This document shows, one piece after another, positions 6,949 through 12,882 of a stretch of 28,903 bases of DNA. The notes beneath the pieces were generated by a model. The model saw nothing but the letters and a program-made list of their open reading frames with translations. It did no database searches and was not told the DNA's origin. This DNA comes from a virus. Both the position numbers and the translations under genes were made by a program. Each line of letters opens with the position of its first letter. Position 1 is the stretch's first letter. The stretch lies in IMG/VR virus record IMGVR_UViG_3300021335_001836, positions 1 through 28,903 of that record, one strand, 5' to 3'.

Positions 6949-7093
6949 TTTCAGTTTCCTTTTGTTCGCAAGAGTTGCATCTGCAATGGTCACAAATTTT
7001 TATTTGATAAGTTGCACCATTATAATCTGTTTCTGTACGATGGTGCGAATTACCGCAATGTGAATCGTGTCCGCAATTTTTGCAACTGTGCAT
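6941..7093 (-). CDS. Small zinc-ribbon-like Cys/His-rich protein, 50 aa
   Basis: An ATG complementary to 7091-7093 opens a 50-residue frame with seven Cys and six His. It begins MHSCKNCGHDSHCGNSHH, followed later by ICDHCRCNSCEQ. The CxxC, CxxC and CxxC spacings with His clusters are a strong sign of one or two zinc sites, and they are unlikely in random AT-rich DNA. The gene lies between the 239-aa unknown and the endolysin, and its stop overlaps the endolysin ATG in the arrangement ATGGCTAA. It has no convincing ribosome-binding site. A perfect TATAAATA lies 5 bases upstream, so the transcript could start at the ATG. It might bind nucleic acid or a partner protein and could tune lysis timing. 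That is inference from position only. Confidence 0.7.
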   Translation of the reverse strand: MHSCKNCGHDSHCGNSHHRTETDYNGATYQIKICDHCRCNSCEQKETENG

Positions 7094-7098
7094 ATGGA

Positions 7099-7106
7099 TA
7101 TTTATA
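7099..7106 (-). promoter_or_regulatory. Late promoter, perfect TATAAATA
   Basis: The minus strand has the exact T4 late-promoter octamer TATAAATA. It overlaps the stop codon of the 239-aa gene and lies immediately upstream of the lysis cassette. With T4 spacing (-13 to -6), +1 falls on 7093, the A of the zinc-ribbon ATG. The promoter would drive zinc-ribbon, endolysin and spanins together late in infection. Confidence 0.6.
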
Positions 7107-7821
7107 TAATTCTTTCAAGGACCAATGTATGTCCTGAATTATCTAAAGTCAATTTGTTACCGTACTTGGTTATGTTATAGTCGCCTATGTATTTGCATAA
7201 AAATATTATTTCTGCAAAATCCTGTGTGTTAAAGGATTCTTGAATATTGTTTATTGTTTTAACTGTAGGACCAAAATCTATAAATTTAAACATCAATGGA
7301 TCAGCATATTTTTTCTTAATTGTTATTTCGTCATTGCTTTCCATTACTACTTCGTCTACATAACTATTTGAAAAGAAATTTTTATAATTGTTTAGATGTG
7401 ATTCTTTAATTGTAAGTCCGTAATTTTCTGGATCTTTAGGAACGTGTATATCTAAATTTTCAATTGTTAAATCATGTCCTTTGAAACTTTTGTAATAACG
7501 AAAGCGGAATTTATTTATGTCTGCTAATTTACTAATACCGTCCATTATTTCCATAATGTTTTCGTTACTTTTACTATTGCGTTCTAGCTCAATAAACACT
7601 TTGTATGTGCCATCAGCTTGTTCTCCTGCTGTAACATCTGCATCAAGTATAAATGTATAACCGCCTTCAAGAAATTTTACTAAATCATCTGCTGGTTGTT
7701 TATGTGCTAAACTAAAACTTAGTGTAACAATGTTTTTGTCTGCACCCATTTTAGATTGGTATGAATCAATTTCAAATGTATTGTCAATTAAGTTTTGAAT
7801 ATCTCCTTGTCTAAGTCCCAT
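7102..7821 (-). CDS. Protein of unknown function, 239 aa
   Basis: I do not recognise this protein. It begins MGLRQGDIQNLIDNTFEIDS and looks globular and soluble, with alternating beta and helical stretches (KNIVTLSFSLAHK, YTFILDADVTAGE, KVFIELERN, FRFRYYKSFKG). It contains no membrane segment and only one Cys. It is joined to the preceding 185-aa gene by a TAATG junction, so the pair is probably co-translated. Both sit behind the late-promoter-like sequence at 8407-8414, which suggests a late product such as a virion or assembly protein. The alternative, an early regulator, is less consistent with the promoter. Confidence 0.8.
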   Translation of the reverse strand: MGLRQGDIQNLIDNTFEIDSYQSKMGADKNIVTLSFSLAHKQPADDLVKFLEGGYTFILDADVTAGEQADGTYKVFIELERNSKSNENIMEIMDGISKLADINKFRFRYYKSFKGHDLTIENLDIHVPKDPENYGLTIKESHLNNYKNFFSNSYVDEVVMESNDEITIKKKYADPLMFKFIDFGPTVKTINNIQESFNTQDFAEIIFLCKYIGDYNITKYGNKLTLDNSGHTLVLERII

Positions 7822-8378
7822 TATACTACTGGTGCCTCCGGAGTTGCTGTCGGATCTGCACCTGGTGCTGTTGTAGTACCTCCTGTCGGATCAGCCATCG
7901 CAGCATCTTCTGCCGGTTGTCCTTGTGGTATAGTTCCTGGTACATCCAATTGTAATTTTACATCTTGGCTACCACTGTATATATCTGCTACAAGTTTTTT
8001 TGGCATTTTTATTTCTACAATCCAAATACCGTGTCTGTCTAATTTACCTTTTTTACTACTTGGTCTAATATCACCTGGCTCACGAATCTTTCTTGGTTTA
8101 ATTACATAATCTTTTTTGAAAAATACTTTACAATCATAATCTAATAAACGCTTTCCGCCCATTGGATCTGGCATTTTAGATCTTGGCCACATAAACTTAC
8201 AACTAATCCAATGTCGATCTATAGTAGGACCTTGTGCTAATTCACCATCTTCCCAGTTTTTATACACATAGATATCTAATTCATCTAAAACCCTTTCAAA
8301 ATCTTTAAGTACTTGAAAGGAGGTATTTGAATCGTATATACCTTCTATGTTTTTGACTATGTCGTAAATGTCTTGCAT
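7821..8378 (-). CDS. Protein of unknown function, 185 aa, with Pro/Ala/Thr-rich tail
   Basis: I do not recognise the family. Residues 1-145 form a compact, charged domain with several Trp (YKNWEDGE, DRHWISCKFMWPRSK, GIWIVEIK) and an initial helix (MQDIYDIVKNIEGIYDS). Residues from about 150 onward are a low-complexity tail rich in Pro, Ala, Thr and Gly (TTTAPGADPTATPEAPVV), probably flexible. The start ATG has AGGA about 9 bases upstream, and a GATAAATA late-promoter-like octamer lies about 30 bases upstream. It is the first gene of the minus-strand block that leads into the lysis cassette and is divergent from phoH. A late virion or assembly role is plausible but unproven. Confidence 0.8.
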   Translation of the reverse strand: MQDIYDIVKNIEGIYDSNTSFQVLKDFERVLDELDIYVYKNWEDGELAQGPTIDRHWISCKFMWPRSKMPDPMGGKRLLDYDCKVFFKKDYVIKPRKIREPGDIRPSSKKGKLDRHGIWIVEIKMPKKLVADIYSGSQDVKLQLDVPGTIPQGQPAEDAAMADPTGGTTTAPGADPTATPEAPVV

Positions 8379-8406
8379 TAATCTATCCTATAATTTACAC
8401 TACACT

Positions 8407-8414
8407 TATTTATC
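8407..8414 (-). promoter_or_regulatory. Late-promoter-like octamer GATAAATA
   Basis: GATAAATA on the minus strand lies in the 158-base divergent gap between the 185-aa gene and phoH. With T4 spacing, +1 would be near 8401, giving a 23-base leader with an AGGA ribosome-binding site before the ATG at 8378. Confidence 0.45.
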
Positions 8415-8461
8415 ATGATTTGCCGAGAAGAATACATTTCTGTAAATTATATATTTTATAG

Positions 8462-8469
8462 ACTAAATA
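8462..8469 (+). promoter_or_regulatory. Possible phoH promoter (ACTAAATA)
   Basis: ACTAAATA on the plus strand resembles the late octamer with two mismatches. With T4 spacing, +1 would be 8475, two bases before the structured leader. A weak sigma70 pair upstream (TTGCCG at about 8421-8426, then TAAATT 17 bases later) is an alternative. Either would start a transcript that contains the leader hairpins. Neither match is strong. Confidence 0.3.
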
Positions 8470-8476
8470 CTTTTGT

Positions 8477-8530
8477 AGGGCACTAGCCCAACTGGGTTAA
8501 GGCACTACTTACACAATCCATGTAAGGAGG
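8477..8530 (+). other. Structured, partly tRNA-like 5' leader of phoH
   Basis: The leader reads like the 5' part of a tRNA: AGGGCAC, then TA, then a D-arm-like GCCCAACTGGGTTAAGGC (8486-8503) with GCC/GGC stem, A14, GG and A21 equivalents in place. It is followed by a 6-bp hairpin CTTACA-loop-TGTAAG (8508-8526) whose 3' arm runs into the ribosome-binding site AAGGAGG (8524-8530). A competing hairpin GGGC-ACTA-GCCC (8478-8489) is possible. No T-arm or acceptor 3' strand follows, because phoH starts at 8537. It is therefore not a complete tRNA. It may be a regulatory leader that partly hides the ribosome-binding site, or a tRNA fragment. Confidence 0.4.
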
Positions 8531-8536
8531 ACTTTA

Positions 8537-9256
8537 ATGGGTGCAAAAAGAAAGAATGCTAACCGGCATTCAAATTCCCACAACAATGTTGTGAATATAA
8601 ACACTTTTCAAAAAAAACAATCAGTTAATATACTTCCAAGAAATAGAAACCAAGAACAATATGTACTAAAACTACTAGACGATACTAAGGACATAGTCTT
8701 TGGAATCGGCCCTGCAGGTACGGGAAAAACTCTGTTAGCGGTTCAGGTAGCTGTCAAACTGTTCAAGGCTGGAAAAATTGACAAGATAATTGTAACCAGG
8801 CCCGCAGTCAGTGTGGACGAAGATTTAGGTTTTTTACCAGGAACGCTAGAAGAAAAAATGGCGCCTTGGACTAGGCCTATATTTGATGTCCTACGCGAAT
8901 ACTTTAATGCACGAGAAATAGAAGGAATGATAGCAGAAGGCATTATTGAAATAGCACCACTAGCATATATGCGGGGAAGAACATTTAAGCATAGCTTTAT
9001 ACTTGCAGATGAAATGCAAAACGCAACCCCAAATCAAATGAAAATGTTACTAACAAGATTAGGCGAAGGCTCACAAATGGCGGTAACAGGCGATTTGAAT
9101 CAGGCAGATCGGAAAAAAGATAATGGTTTAATCGACTTTACAAAACTATTGTCAAACACCAATCAAACATGTTTGGACATAGTCCACTTTGCACAAGGAG
9201 ATATCGAAAGGCATGCTGCTGTTAAGGCAGTATTAGAAGTATACGGAGACGTATAA
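8537..9256 (+). CDS. phoH: PhoH-like P-loop ATPase
   Basis: This 239-aa protein has the PhoH signature. Walker A is GPAGTGKT (58-65), the sensor stretch is TRPAVSVDEDLGFLPG (87-102), Walker B is FILADEMQNAT (154-164), and TGDLNQAD (184-191) follows. The Asn/His/Lys-rich N-terminus (1-30) looks disordered. PhoH is very common in marine phages and was named for phosphate-starvation induction in E. coli. Its biochemical role in phages is not settled, with RNA-related ATPase activity suggested for the family. It has a very strong ribosome-binding site, AAGGAGG six bases before the ATG. It is the only plus-strand gene here, flanked by a divergent promoter region and a terminator hairpin, so it can be expressed independently of both minus-strand neighbours. 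Confidence 0.96.
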   Translation: MGAKRKNANRHSNSHNNVVNINTFQKKQSVNILPRNRNQEQYVLKLLDDTKDIVFGIGPAGTGKTLLAVQVAVKLFKAGKIDKIIVTRPAVSVDEDLGFLPGTLEEKMAPWTRPIFDVLREYFNAREIEGMIAEGIIEIAPLAYMRGRTFKHSFILADEMQNATPNQMKMLLTRLGEGSQMAVTGDLNQADRKKDNGLIDFTKLLSNTNQTCLDIVHFAQGDIERHAAVKAVLEVYGDV

Positions 9257-9257
9257 C

Positions 9258-9279
9258 GAAAGGGGCTTAGTCCCCTTTC
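9258..9279. terminator. Hairpin between convergent phoH and thyX
   Basis: A perfect 8-bp stem, GAAAGGGG / CCCCTTTC, encloses the 6-base loop CTTAGT. It begins one base after the phoH stop codon, and the thyX stop codon lies in its loop. The 3' flank on the plus strand (AATTCTT) is only weakly U-rich, and the minus-strand flank is not U-rich. It could end both transcripts or protect their 3' ends. Confidence 0.7.
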
Positions 9280-9938
9280 AATTCTTCAACCAAAGGAAAT
9301 ATCTCAGCTATTGCTTTTGCACAGGCAATAGCAATTTCCATATGTTCTTTTTGTGTACCATTTGCACTTCGTAACTCAATATAATGCACCCAACTACGTA
9401 TAGTACCATTCATATATAATCTTGTTTTAGTAATACCTTCTGGCAAAACTTTACGTGCTTGTTCTTTAGCAATGCCTTTTTTGATTGCCCAATCGTATTC
9501 TTTTTTGGCTAATACAGCAATTCGTCTTTGAGCCCATTCCCATTCTTGCTGTAGTTTAGCATCATCTACTTCAATTGAGTTTTGTCTGTTTTTTGTATCT
9601 TGTAATCTTGCTTCACTATATTCAAACATATCACCTTGTTCGTCTGGATTGGCATAGCGTTGTGAGAACTCTTGGAATGCAAAACTTCTGTGTCTAACAA
9701 TTTGATGTGCAATATCTCTTGTAGTTTCTATTTCCATTACAGCATTTGCCATTTCTAAAGGAGACCAATGCTGATGCTTAATTAGATATCTTATTAAACG
9801 TTCGCTTGTTTCTTTGTTTATTTGTGATGCTGGATTCGAAACTTTTGCACAAAACGCAATGAGGTCTTGTACATTTTCTAATCCTTCTTTTTTCCATTCG
9901 CTTGTAGGCTGTGTATAACTTACTAATTTAACCTTCAT
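9267..9938 (-). CDS. thyX: Flavin-dependent thymidylate synthase ThyX
   Basis: ThyX makes dTMP from dUMP using FAD, NADPH and methylene-tetrahydrofolate. The 223-aa protein has the ThyX core HWSPLEM (57-63) and the signature RHRSFAFQEFSQRY (82-95). The family pattern is RHRxxSxNExSxRY, so here Ala replaces the first signature Ser and Gln replaces Asn. The late LRSANGTQKEHMEIA stretch carries the usual substrate-binding Arg region. The size is typical. It is the last gene of the early operon and supplies thymidylate for AT-rich phage DNA. Its ATG overlaps the 54-aa gene by 11 bases and has AAAGGAC seven bases upstream. Its stop lies inside the shared terminator hairpin. Confidence 0.95.
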   Translation of the reverse strand: MKVKLVSYTQPTSEWKKEGLENVQDLIAFCAKVSNPASQINKETSERLIRYLIKHQHWSPLEMANAVMEIETTRDIAHQIVRHRSFAFQEFSQRYANPDEQGDMFEYSEARLQDTKNRQNSIEVDDAKLQQEWEWAQRRIAVLAKKEYDWAIKKGIAKEQARKVLPEGITKTRLYMNGTIRSWVHYIELRSANGTQKEHMEIAIACAKAIAEIFPLVEELKGD

Positions 9939-10092
9939 TTTTTTGTCCTTTTAAGTTTCTTAGACGCATTTCTAAAAATGCTATAGTTGTATGTATATGT
10001 CCTGTGTCGTGTGGTTGTAATAAAGTTTTGTAATACTCTATTTCTTCTTCAAGTACATCTATGCGTACTATGTCATTAATTAATTTGTTCAT
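9928..10092 (-). CDS. Small helical protein, 54 aa, upstream of thyX
   Basis: Reading from the ATG complementary to 10090-10092 gives 54 residues, starting MNKLINDIVRIDVLEEEIEY and ending RLRNLKGQKNEG. It is highly charged and looks like two short helices, the first a possible coiled coil (VLEEEIEYYKTLL). A HDTGHIHT loop with three His lies in the middle. The start forms an ATGA overlap with the stop of the upstream oxygenase gene, and the end overlaps thyX by 11 bases. This fills exactly the only gap in the operon and strongly supports it as a real gene. The function is unknown. It could be an oligomerising adaptor for a neighbour. Confidence 0.7.
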   Translation of the reverse strand: MNKLINDIVRIDVLEEEIEYYKTLLQPHDTGHIHTTIAFLEMRLRNLKGQKNEG

Positions 10093-10631
10093 AATATATT
10101 ATAATTCACTATACATCTGCTGTGTTTGATTGGAATTCCACCTGCATGTAATATGTGTCCATTAAATAATACCGCTGTTCCTTTCTTAGGGGTAACACTT
10201 TTAATAATATTATTATTGCTATCAAAAAATACTGTATCTCCGTCTGCGTCATTTACATAATATAAAATAACTCCATGATCTATAACTAAATCAGTATGCG
10301 GTTGCATATGAGCGTTATCTGATTCATAAGGATTTGTTAGAAATATTCTAGCATATGGAATATCACGTAAAGGAATATTCATACGCTGACAAACAAGTTG
10401 CGGAATAATACTAAACAAGTTTAGATACTGAGATTGCTCTGCATCACTTTTTAGTACATGCTTGTAACTAATAGGACTTTTGTCTGTCTCTATTGCTGTT
10501 GGTTCTCGCTTGACTTTAAAGTCAATAATAGGTTCAACTTCTACTCCATCACAAAGACCAAAAATCATTGTTTCAAAGTAGTCTGCTAATTTATCCGGAA
10601 TAGCATTTTCTATAATTTGTATTCCGTCCAT
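10089..10631 (-). CDS. 2OG-Fe(II) oxygenase, prolyl-hydroxylase-like
   Basis: This 180-aa protein has the double-stranded beta-helix signature of 2-oxoglutarate/Fe(II) dioxygenases. HTD (112-114, in HMQPHTDLV) and His162 (GHILHAG) would be the iron ligands, and Arg172 (KHSRCIVNY) would bind 2-oxoglutarate. The spacing and the FNGHILHAG stretch resemble the prolyl-4-hydroxylase-like group often found in marine T4-like phages. The substrate cannot be read from sequence and could be a protein residue, a nucleobase or a small molecule. It is joined to the parvulin gene upstream by a TAATG junction and to the 54-aa gene downstream by ATGA. Confidence 0.85.
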   Translation of the reverse strand: MDGIQIIENAIPDKLADYFETMIFGLCDGVEVEPIIDFKVKREPTAIETDKSPISYKHVLKSDAEQSQYLNLFSIIPQLVCQRMNIPLRDIPYARIFLTNPYESDNAHMQPHTDLVIDHGVILYYVNDADGDTVFFDSNNNIIKSVTPKKGTAVLFNGHILHAGGIPIKHSRCIVNYNIL

Positions 10632-10993
10632 TAACCAGTCCTATGTATAATATGTAATCCGTATGGTGTTTGAATTGGTTCGTCTAGCAAGTCGCCAACT
10701 TCATGTATCATACATGCGTTGTACAGTTCAGGTGTTATACCATCATTAAGATCAAACCAGCCTAGGTCTCCGTCCCTATACCAACTGTGTTGGCATGCAC
10801 TGTGTTCCTTTACAGCCTGTTCCCAACTATAGCCACCACGCTTTAATTCTTTTATAATTTGCTTCGCTTCAAATACAGCAAAATATATTCCTCTTGAGTG
10901 TGTGCTGTTAATTGCTTCGTCAAAACTAATAAGGATATGACTACAGCGTACTTTTTTCATGTGGTTGACATTAAACGTCTTTTCTAGCGCCAT
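10631..10993 (-). CDS. Parvulin-type peptidyl-prolyl cis-trans isomerase
   Basis: This 120-aa protein is a single parvulin (rotamase/PpiC) domain. CSHILIS (17-23) gives the first conserved His. GGYSWEQAVKEHSAC, GDLGWF (75-80), a region equivalent to MxxxFxxA, and the closing YGLHIIH (111-117) follow. It lacks a signal peptide and would act in the cytoplasm, helping proteins through slow proline isomerisation. The start at 10993 is preferred to an internal ATG at 10960 because AAAGGAG lies seven bases before it. It overlaps the previous oxygenase by 23 bases. Its place between two 2OG oxygenases, one prolyl-hydroxylase-like, raises the possibility of shared proline-containing targets. Confidence 0.88.
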   Translation of the reverse strand: MALEKTFNVNHMKKVRCSHILISFDEAINSTHSRGIYFAVFEAKQIIKELKRGGYSWEQAVKEHSACQHSWYRDGDLGWFDLNDGITPELYNACMIHEVGDLLDEPIQTPYGLHIIHRTG

Positions 10994-11612
10994 CGAAATG
11001 CTCCTTTGTTAAAATAATTGTGTCTTGATACATTCTACTATTAAATGCAAGTTGATTCAACATATCACGTTGTATTGTTTGATAACTGTGTACAGTTATT
11101 CCTACTGTAATTCTATCTTCTTCAGTTTCAATAGGTGCAACCATGTGGAACAATTCACAAGGAAACATATGAATAAAACCTTTTTTGTTTTCTCTTACAA
11201 TAGTTTTTTCATTAAATGGCTTGTATGTTATTCCAGGTTTAGTTGGTCCATCGATAAAAATATTGCAACTAAAACTTTTCCCCATTGCTCCATTATGATT
11301 ATGCCATTTAATCCCTTGACCTTTTCTATATACGTTTACCCAACTTTGTACAACAATAGGCCATTCTAAGTTAGGATTTGTTTGGGATAAAAAATCTGCA
11401 AACCTATCTGCATAGTGCGGATGTGCCGCTAGAAAATTATATCTAAAAAAATTGTTTGTAGTAACTACGTCTCCGAGTGAATCATTAGATCTAGTATCTT
11501 TAAAGCCGTTATCAATTAATTCTTTTTCTATTTTGTATGCATAATCTTTAACTTCTTCACATTCTTGTTCTGTAAAGAAAGGAAGTTCTACAACAATATC
11601 TTCAAAAGGCAT
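10971..11612 (-). CDS. 2OG-Fe(II) oxygenase-like protein with HxH motif
   Basis: This 213-aa protein has the beta-helix oxygenase pattern: KWHNHNGAMGKSFSCNIFID (103-122), FIHMFPCELFHMVAP (146-160) and EDRITVGITVH (165-175). His104, His106 or Asn105, and His156 are the candidate iron ligands, and Arg167 would bind 2-oxoglutarate. In place of the usual HxD it has HNH, as in the TIGR02466-type putative 2OG oxygenases of marine phages and bacteria. Either His106 takes the place of the acid or the iron site is unusual. The substrate is unknown. It is joined to the ferredoxin gene by TAATG and overlaps the parvulin gene. There is no signal peptide. Confidence 0.8.
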   Translation of the reverse strand: MPFEDIVVELPFFTEQECEEVKDYAYKIEKELIDNGFKDTRSNDSLGDVVTTNNFFRYNFLAAHPHYADRFADFLSQTNPNLEWPIVVQSWVNVYRKGQGIKWHNHNGAMGKSFSCNIFIDGPTKPGITYKPFNEKTIVRENKKGFIHMFPCELFHMVAPIETEEDRITVGITVHSYQTIQRDMLNQLAFNSRMYQDTIILTKEHFDGARKDV

Positions 11613-11968
11613 TAATCCCCCTTTCCGGGCTTTTCACTAAAATGTTCTTCTAACTTATTTGGTACGTTATCCCAATCGGCTGCATCTGCAGGTACGTCTT
11701 CAGGACGCATCTGTGTAATCACAGGCCAAAGTTCACTGTATTTACGATTGTGTTCTTCCCACTTGATTGCTTCTGCAGGATCTCCAAATGCATTATCAGG
11801 AAGAATAGCATTTACAGGACATTCAGGTTCACAAACACCACAGTCTATACATTCTTCAGGATTAATAACCAACATGTTTTCACCTTCGTAAAAACAGTCT
11901 ACTGGGCAAACTTCAACACAATCCATGTGTTTACATTTTATACAATTATCATTTACTAAGTATGTCAC
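11612..11968 (-). CDS. fdxA: 7Fe-8S ferredoxin, FdxA type
   Basis: This 118-residue protein is a bacterial-type ferredoxin with two cluster motifs. [14 protein letters not shown] has Cys at 9, 12, 17 and 21, and [12 protein letters not shown] has Cys at 40, 43, 46 and 50. The four-residue gap between the second and third Cys is the FdxA hallmark: Cys9, Cys17 and Cys50 would hold a [3Fe-4S] cluster, and Cys21, 40, 43 and 46 a [4Fe-4S] cluster. The FdxA-like C-terminal extension ([18 protein letters not shown]) is present. The start is GTG, forming TAGTG with the clamp-loader stop and preceded by GAGG. It carries low-potential electrons, but its partner is not identified. It is unusual in a phage replication operon and probably host-derived. 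Confidence 0.95.
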   Translation of the reverse strand: MTYLVNDNCIKCKHMDCVEVCPVDCFYEGENMLVINPEECIDCGVCEPECPVNAILPDNAFGDPAEAIKWEEHNRKYSELWPVITQMRPEDVPADAADWDNVPNKLEEHFSEKPGKGD

Positions 11969-12882
11969 TACAACCTCGCTAATCTAATAAGCGTTGCCGC
12001 TAAGTTAATTTCAGGATCTGCAACCAAAGTATGATCAACAAGCCCTTGTTTTATTGTAAGTACGGCTGTATCTTGTTTTTCTTCGTCTCCGAACAATTCA
12101 ATATTGTCATACAGCCAGCGATATATTTCTTCCATTTCTTCAGGACGTACAGTACCGCACAACAGTTTACGTGCTTCTTGTATCTTCCCTGCTTTGAACA
12201 GTTCAACCATATCAAGTTTCCAATCACTTTCACCTGAATCACCTTCGTTAGGTTTAAGTAGACTGTTGTCTTGAATGTTCATCTGCACCATATTTATACA
12301 TTTACGCAAGTCTGGATATGTTGCTTTTACATATGTATCTAAAATATCTAAGTCTGGAGTTACACCTTCTGTAATACAAATCTCTGCAACTCTAGCTGTA
12401 AACTCTGTTTGATCAATTTTTGCAATATGAAAGCCTTGACATCTACTGTGTAGTGCAGGAATAATTCTATTTGGATAGTTACAAGTAAGGATAAATCTAC
12501 TTGTTGTGTGATACTCTTCCATAACTCCACGAAGTGCCGCTTGTGCGTTAGGCGACAAATAATCAGCTTCATCAAGCAATACAACTTTGAAGTCACCAAA
12601 CGGAATCATCTGTACAAAGTTTACAATTTTATCTCGAACATCATCTACTGAGTTTGTTCTACTCGCGTTTATTTCTAGTACGTCTAAATCGTTTATATCT
12701 AGCTCGTTGAATAATAGTTTTGCCAAGGTCGTCTTGCCAATGCCAGCATTTCCAGAAAATAACAAATGCGGAATAGTTTTGTCTTTTATCCATGTCTTCA
12801 CCTGTGTACGTTGTGCTTCATCTCGAAACACATAACCATCTACCGTCTTAGGACGATATTTTTCTACCCATAATTCTTTCAT
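11968..12882 (-). CDS. 44: Sliding clamp loader small subunit (T4 gp44 / RFC-like)
   Basis: This 304-aa AAA+ ATPase matches the T4 gp44 and archaeal/eukaryotic RFC small-subunit pattern. The N-terminal [14 protein letters not shown] (5-18) is diagnostic of clamp loaders. Walker A is GNAGIGKT (44-51), Walker B is VVLLDEAD (100-107), and the SRC motif carrying the trans-acting arginine is HSRC (145-148). The C-terminal collar domain covers about 210-304. With gp62 (not in the window) it would load the gp45 clamp for phage replication. It overlaps the preceding 67-aa gene by ATGA and shares TAGTG with the ferredoxin gene. Confidence 0.95.
   Translation of the reverse strand: MKELWVEKYRPKTVDGYVFRDEAQRTQVKTWIKDKTIPHLLFSGNAGIGKTTLAKLLFNELDINDLDVLEINASRTNSVDDVRDKIVNFVQMIPFGDFKVVLLDEADYLSPNAQAALRGVMEEYHTTSRFILTCNYPNRIIPALHSRCQGFHIAKIDQTEFTARVAEICITEGVTPDLDILDTYVKATYPDLRKCINMVQMNIQDNSLLKPNEGDSGESDWKLDMVELFKAGKIQEARKLLCGTVRPEEMEEIYRWLYDNIELFGDEEKQDTAVLTIKQGLVDHTLVADPEINLAATLIRLARL

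Noticed and set aside
8477-8550. Complete tRNA gene before phoH
   Set aside because: Only the 5' acceptor-like strand and D-arm match. There is no T-arm or complementary 3' acceptor strand, the hairpin loop lacks U33, and phoH begins where the 3' half would be.
10958-10960. Internal ATG as start for the parvulin gene
   Set aside because: It would remove the overlap with the upstream gene, but it has no ribosome-binding site, whereas the ATG at 10993 has AAAGGAG at good spacing.
12360-12599. 79-aa minus-strand open frame inside gp44
   Set aside because: It is an out-of-frame reading of the conserved clamp-loader core with no ribosome-binding site and no family features.
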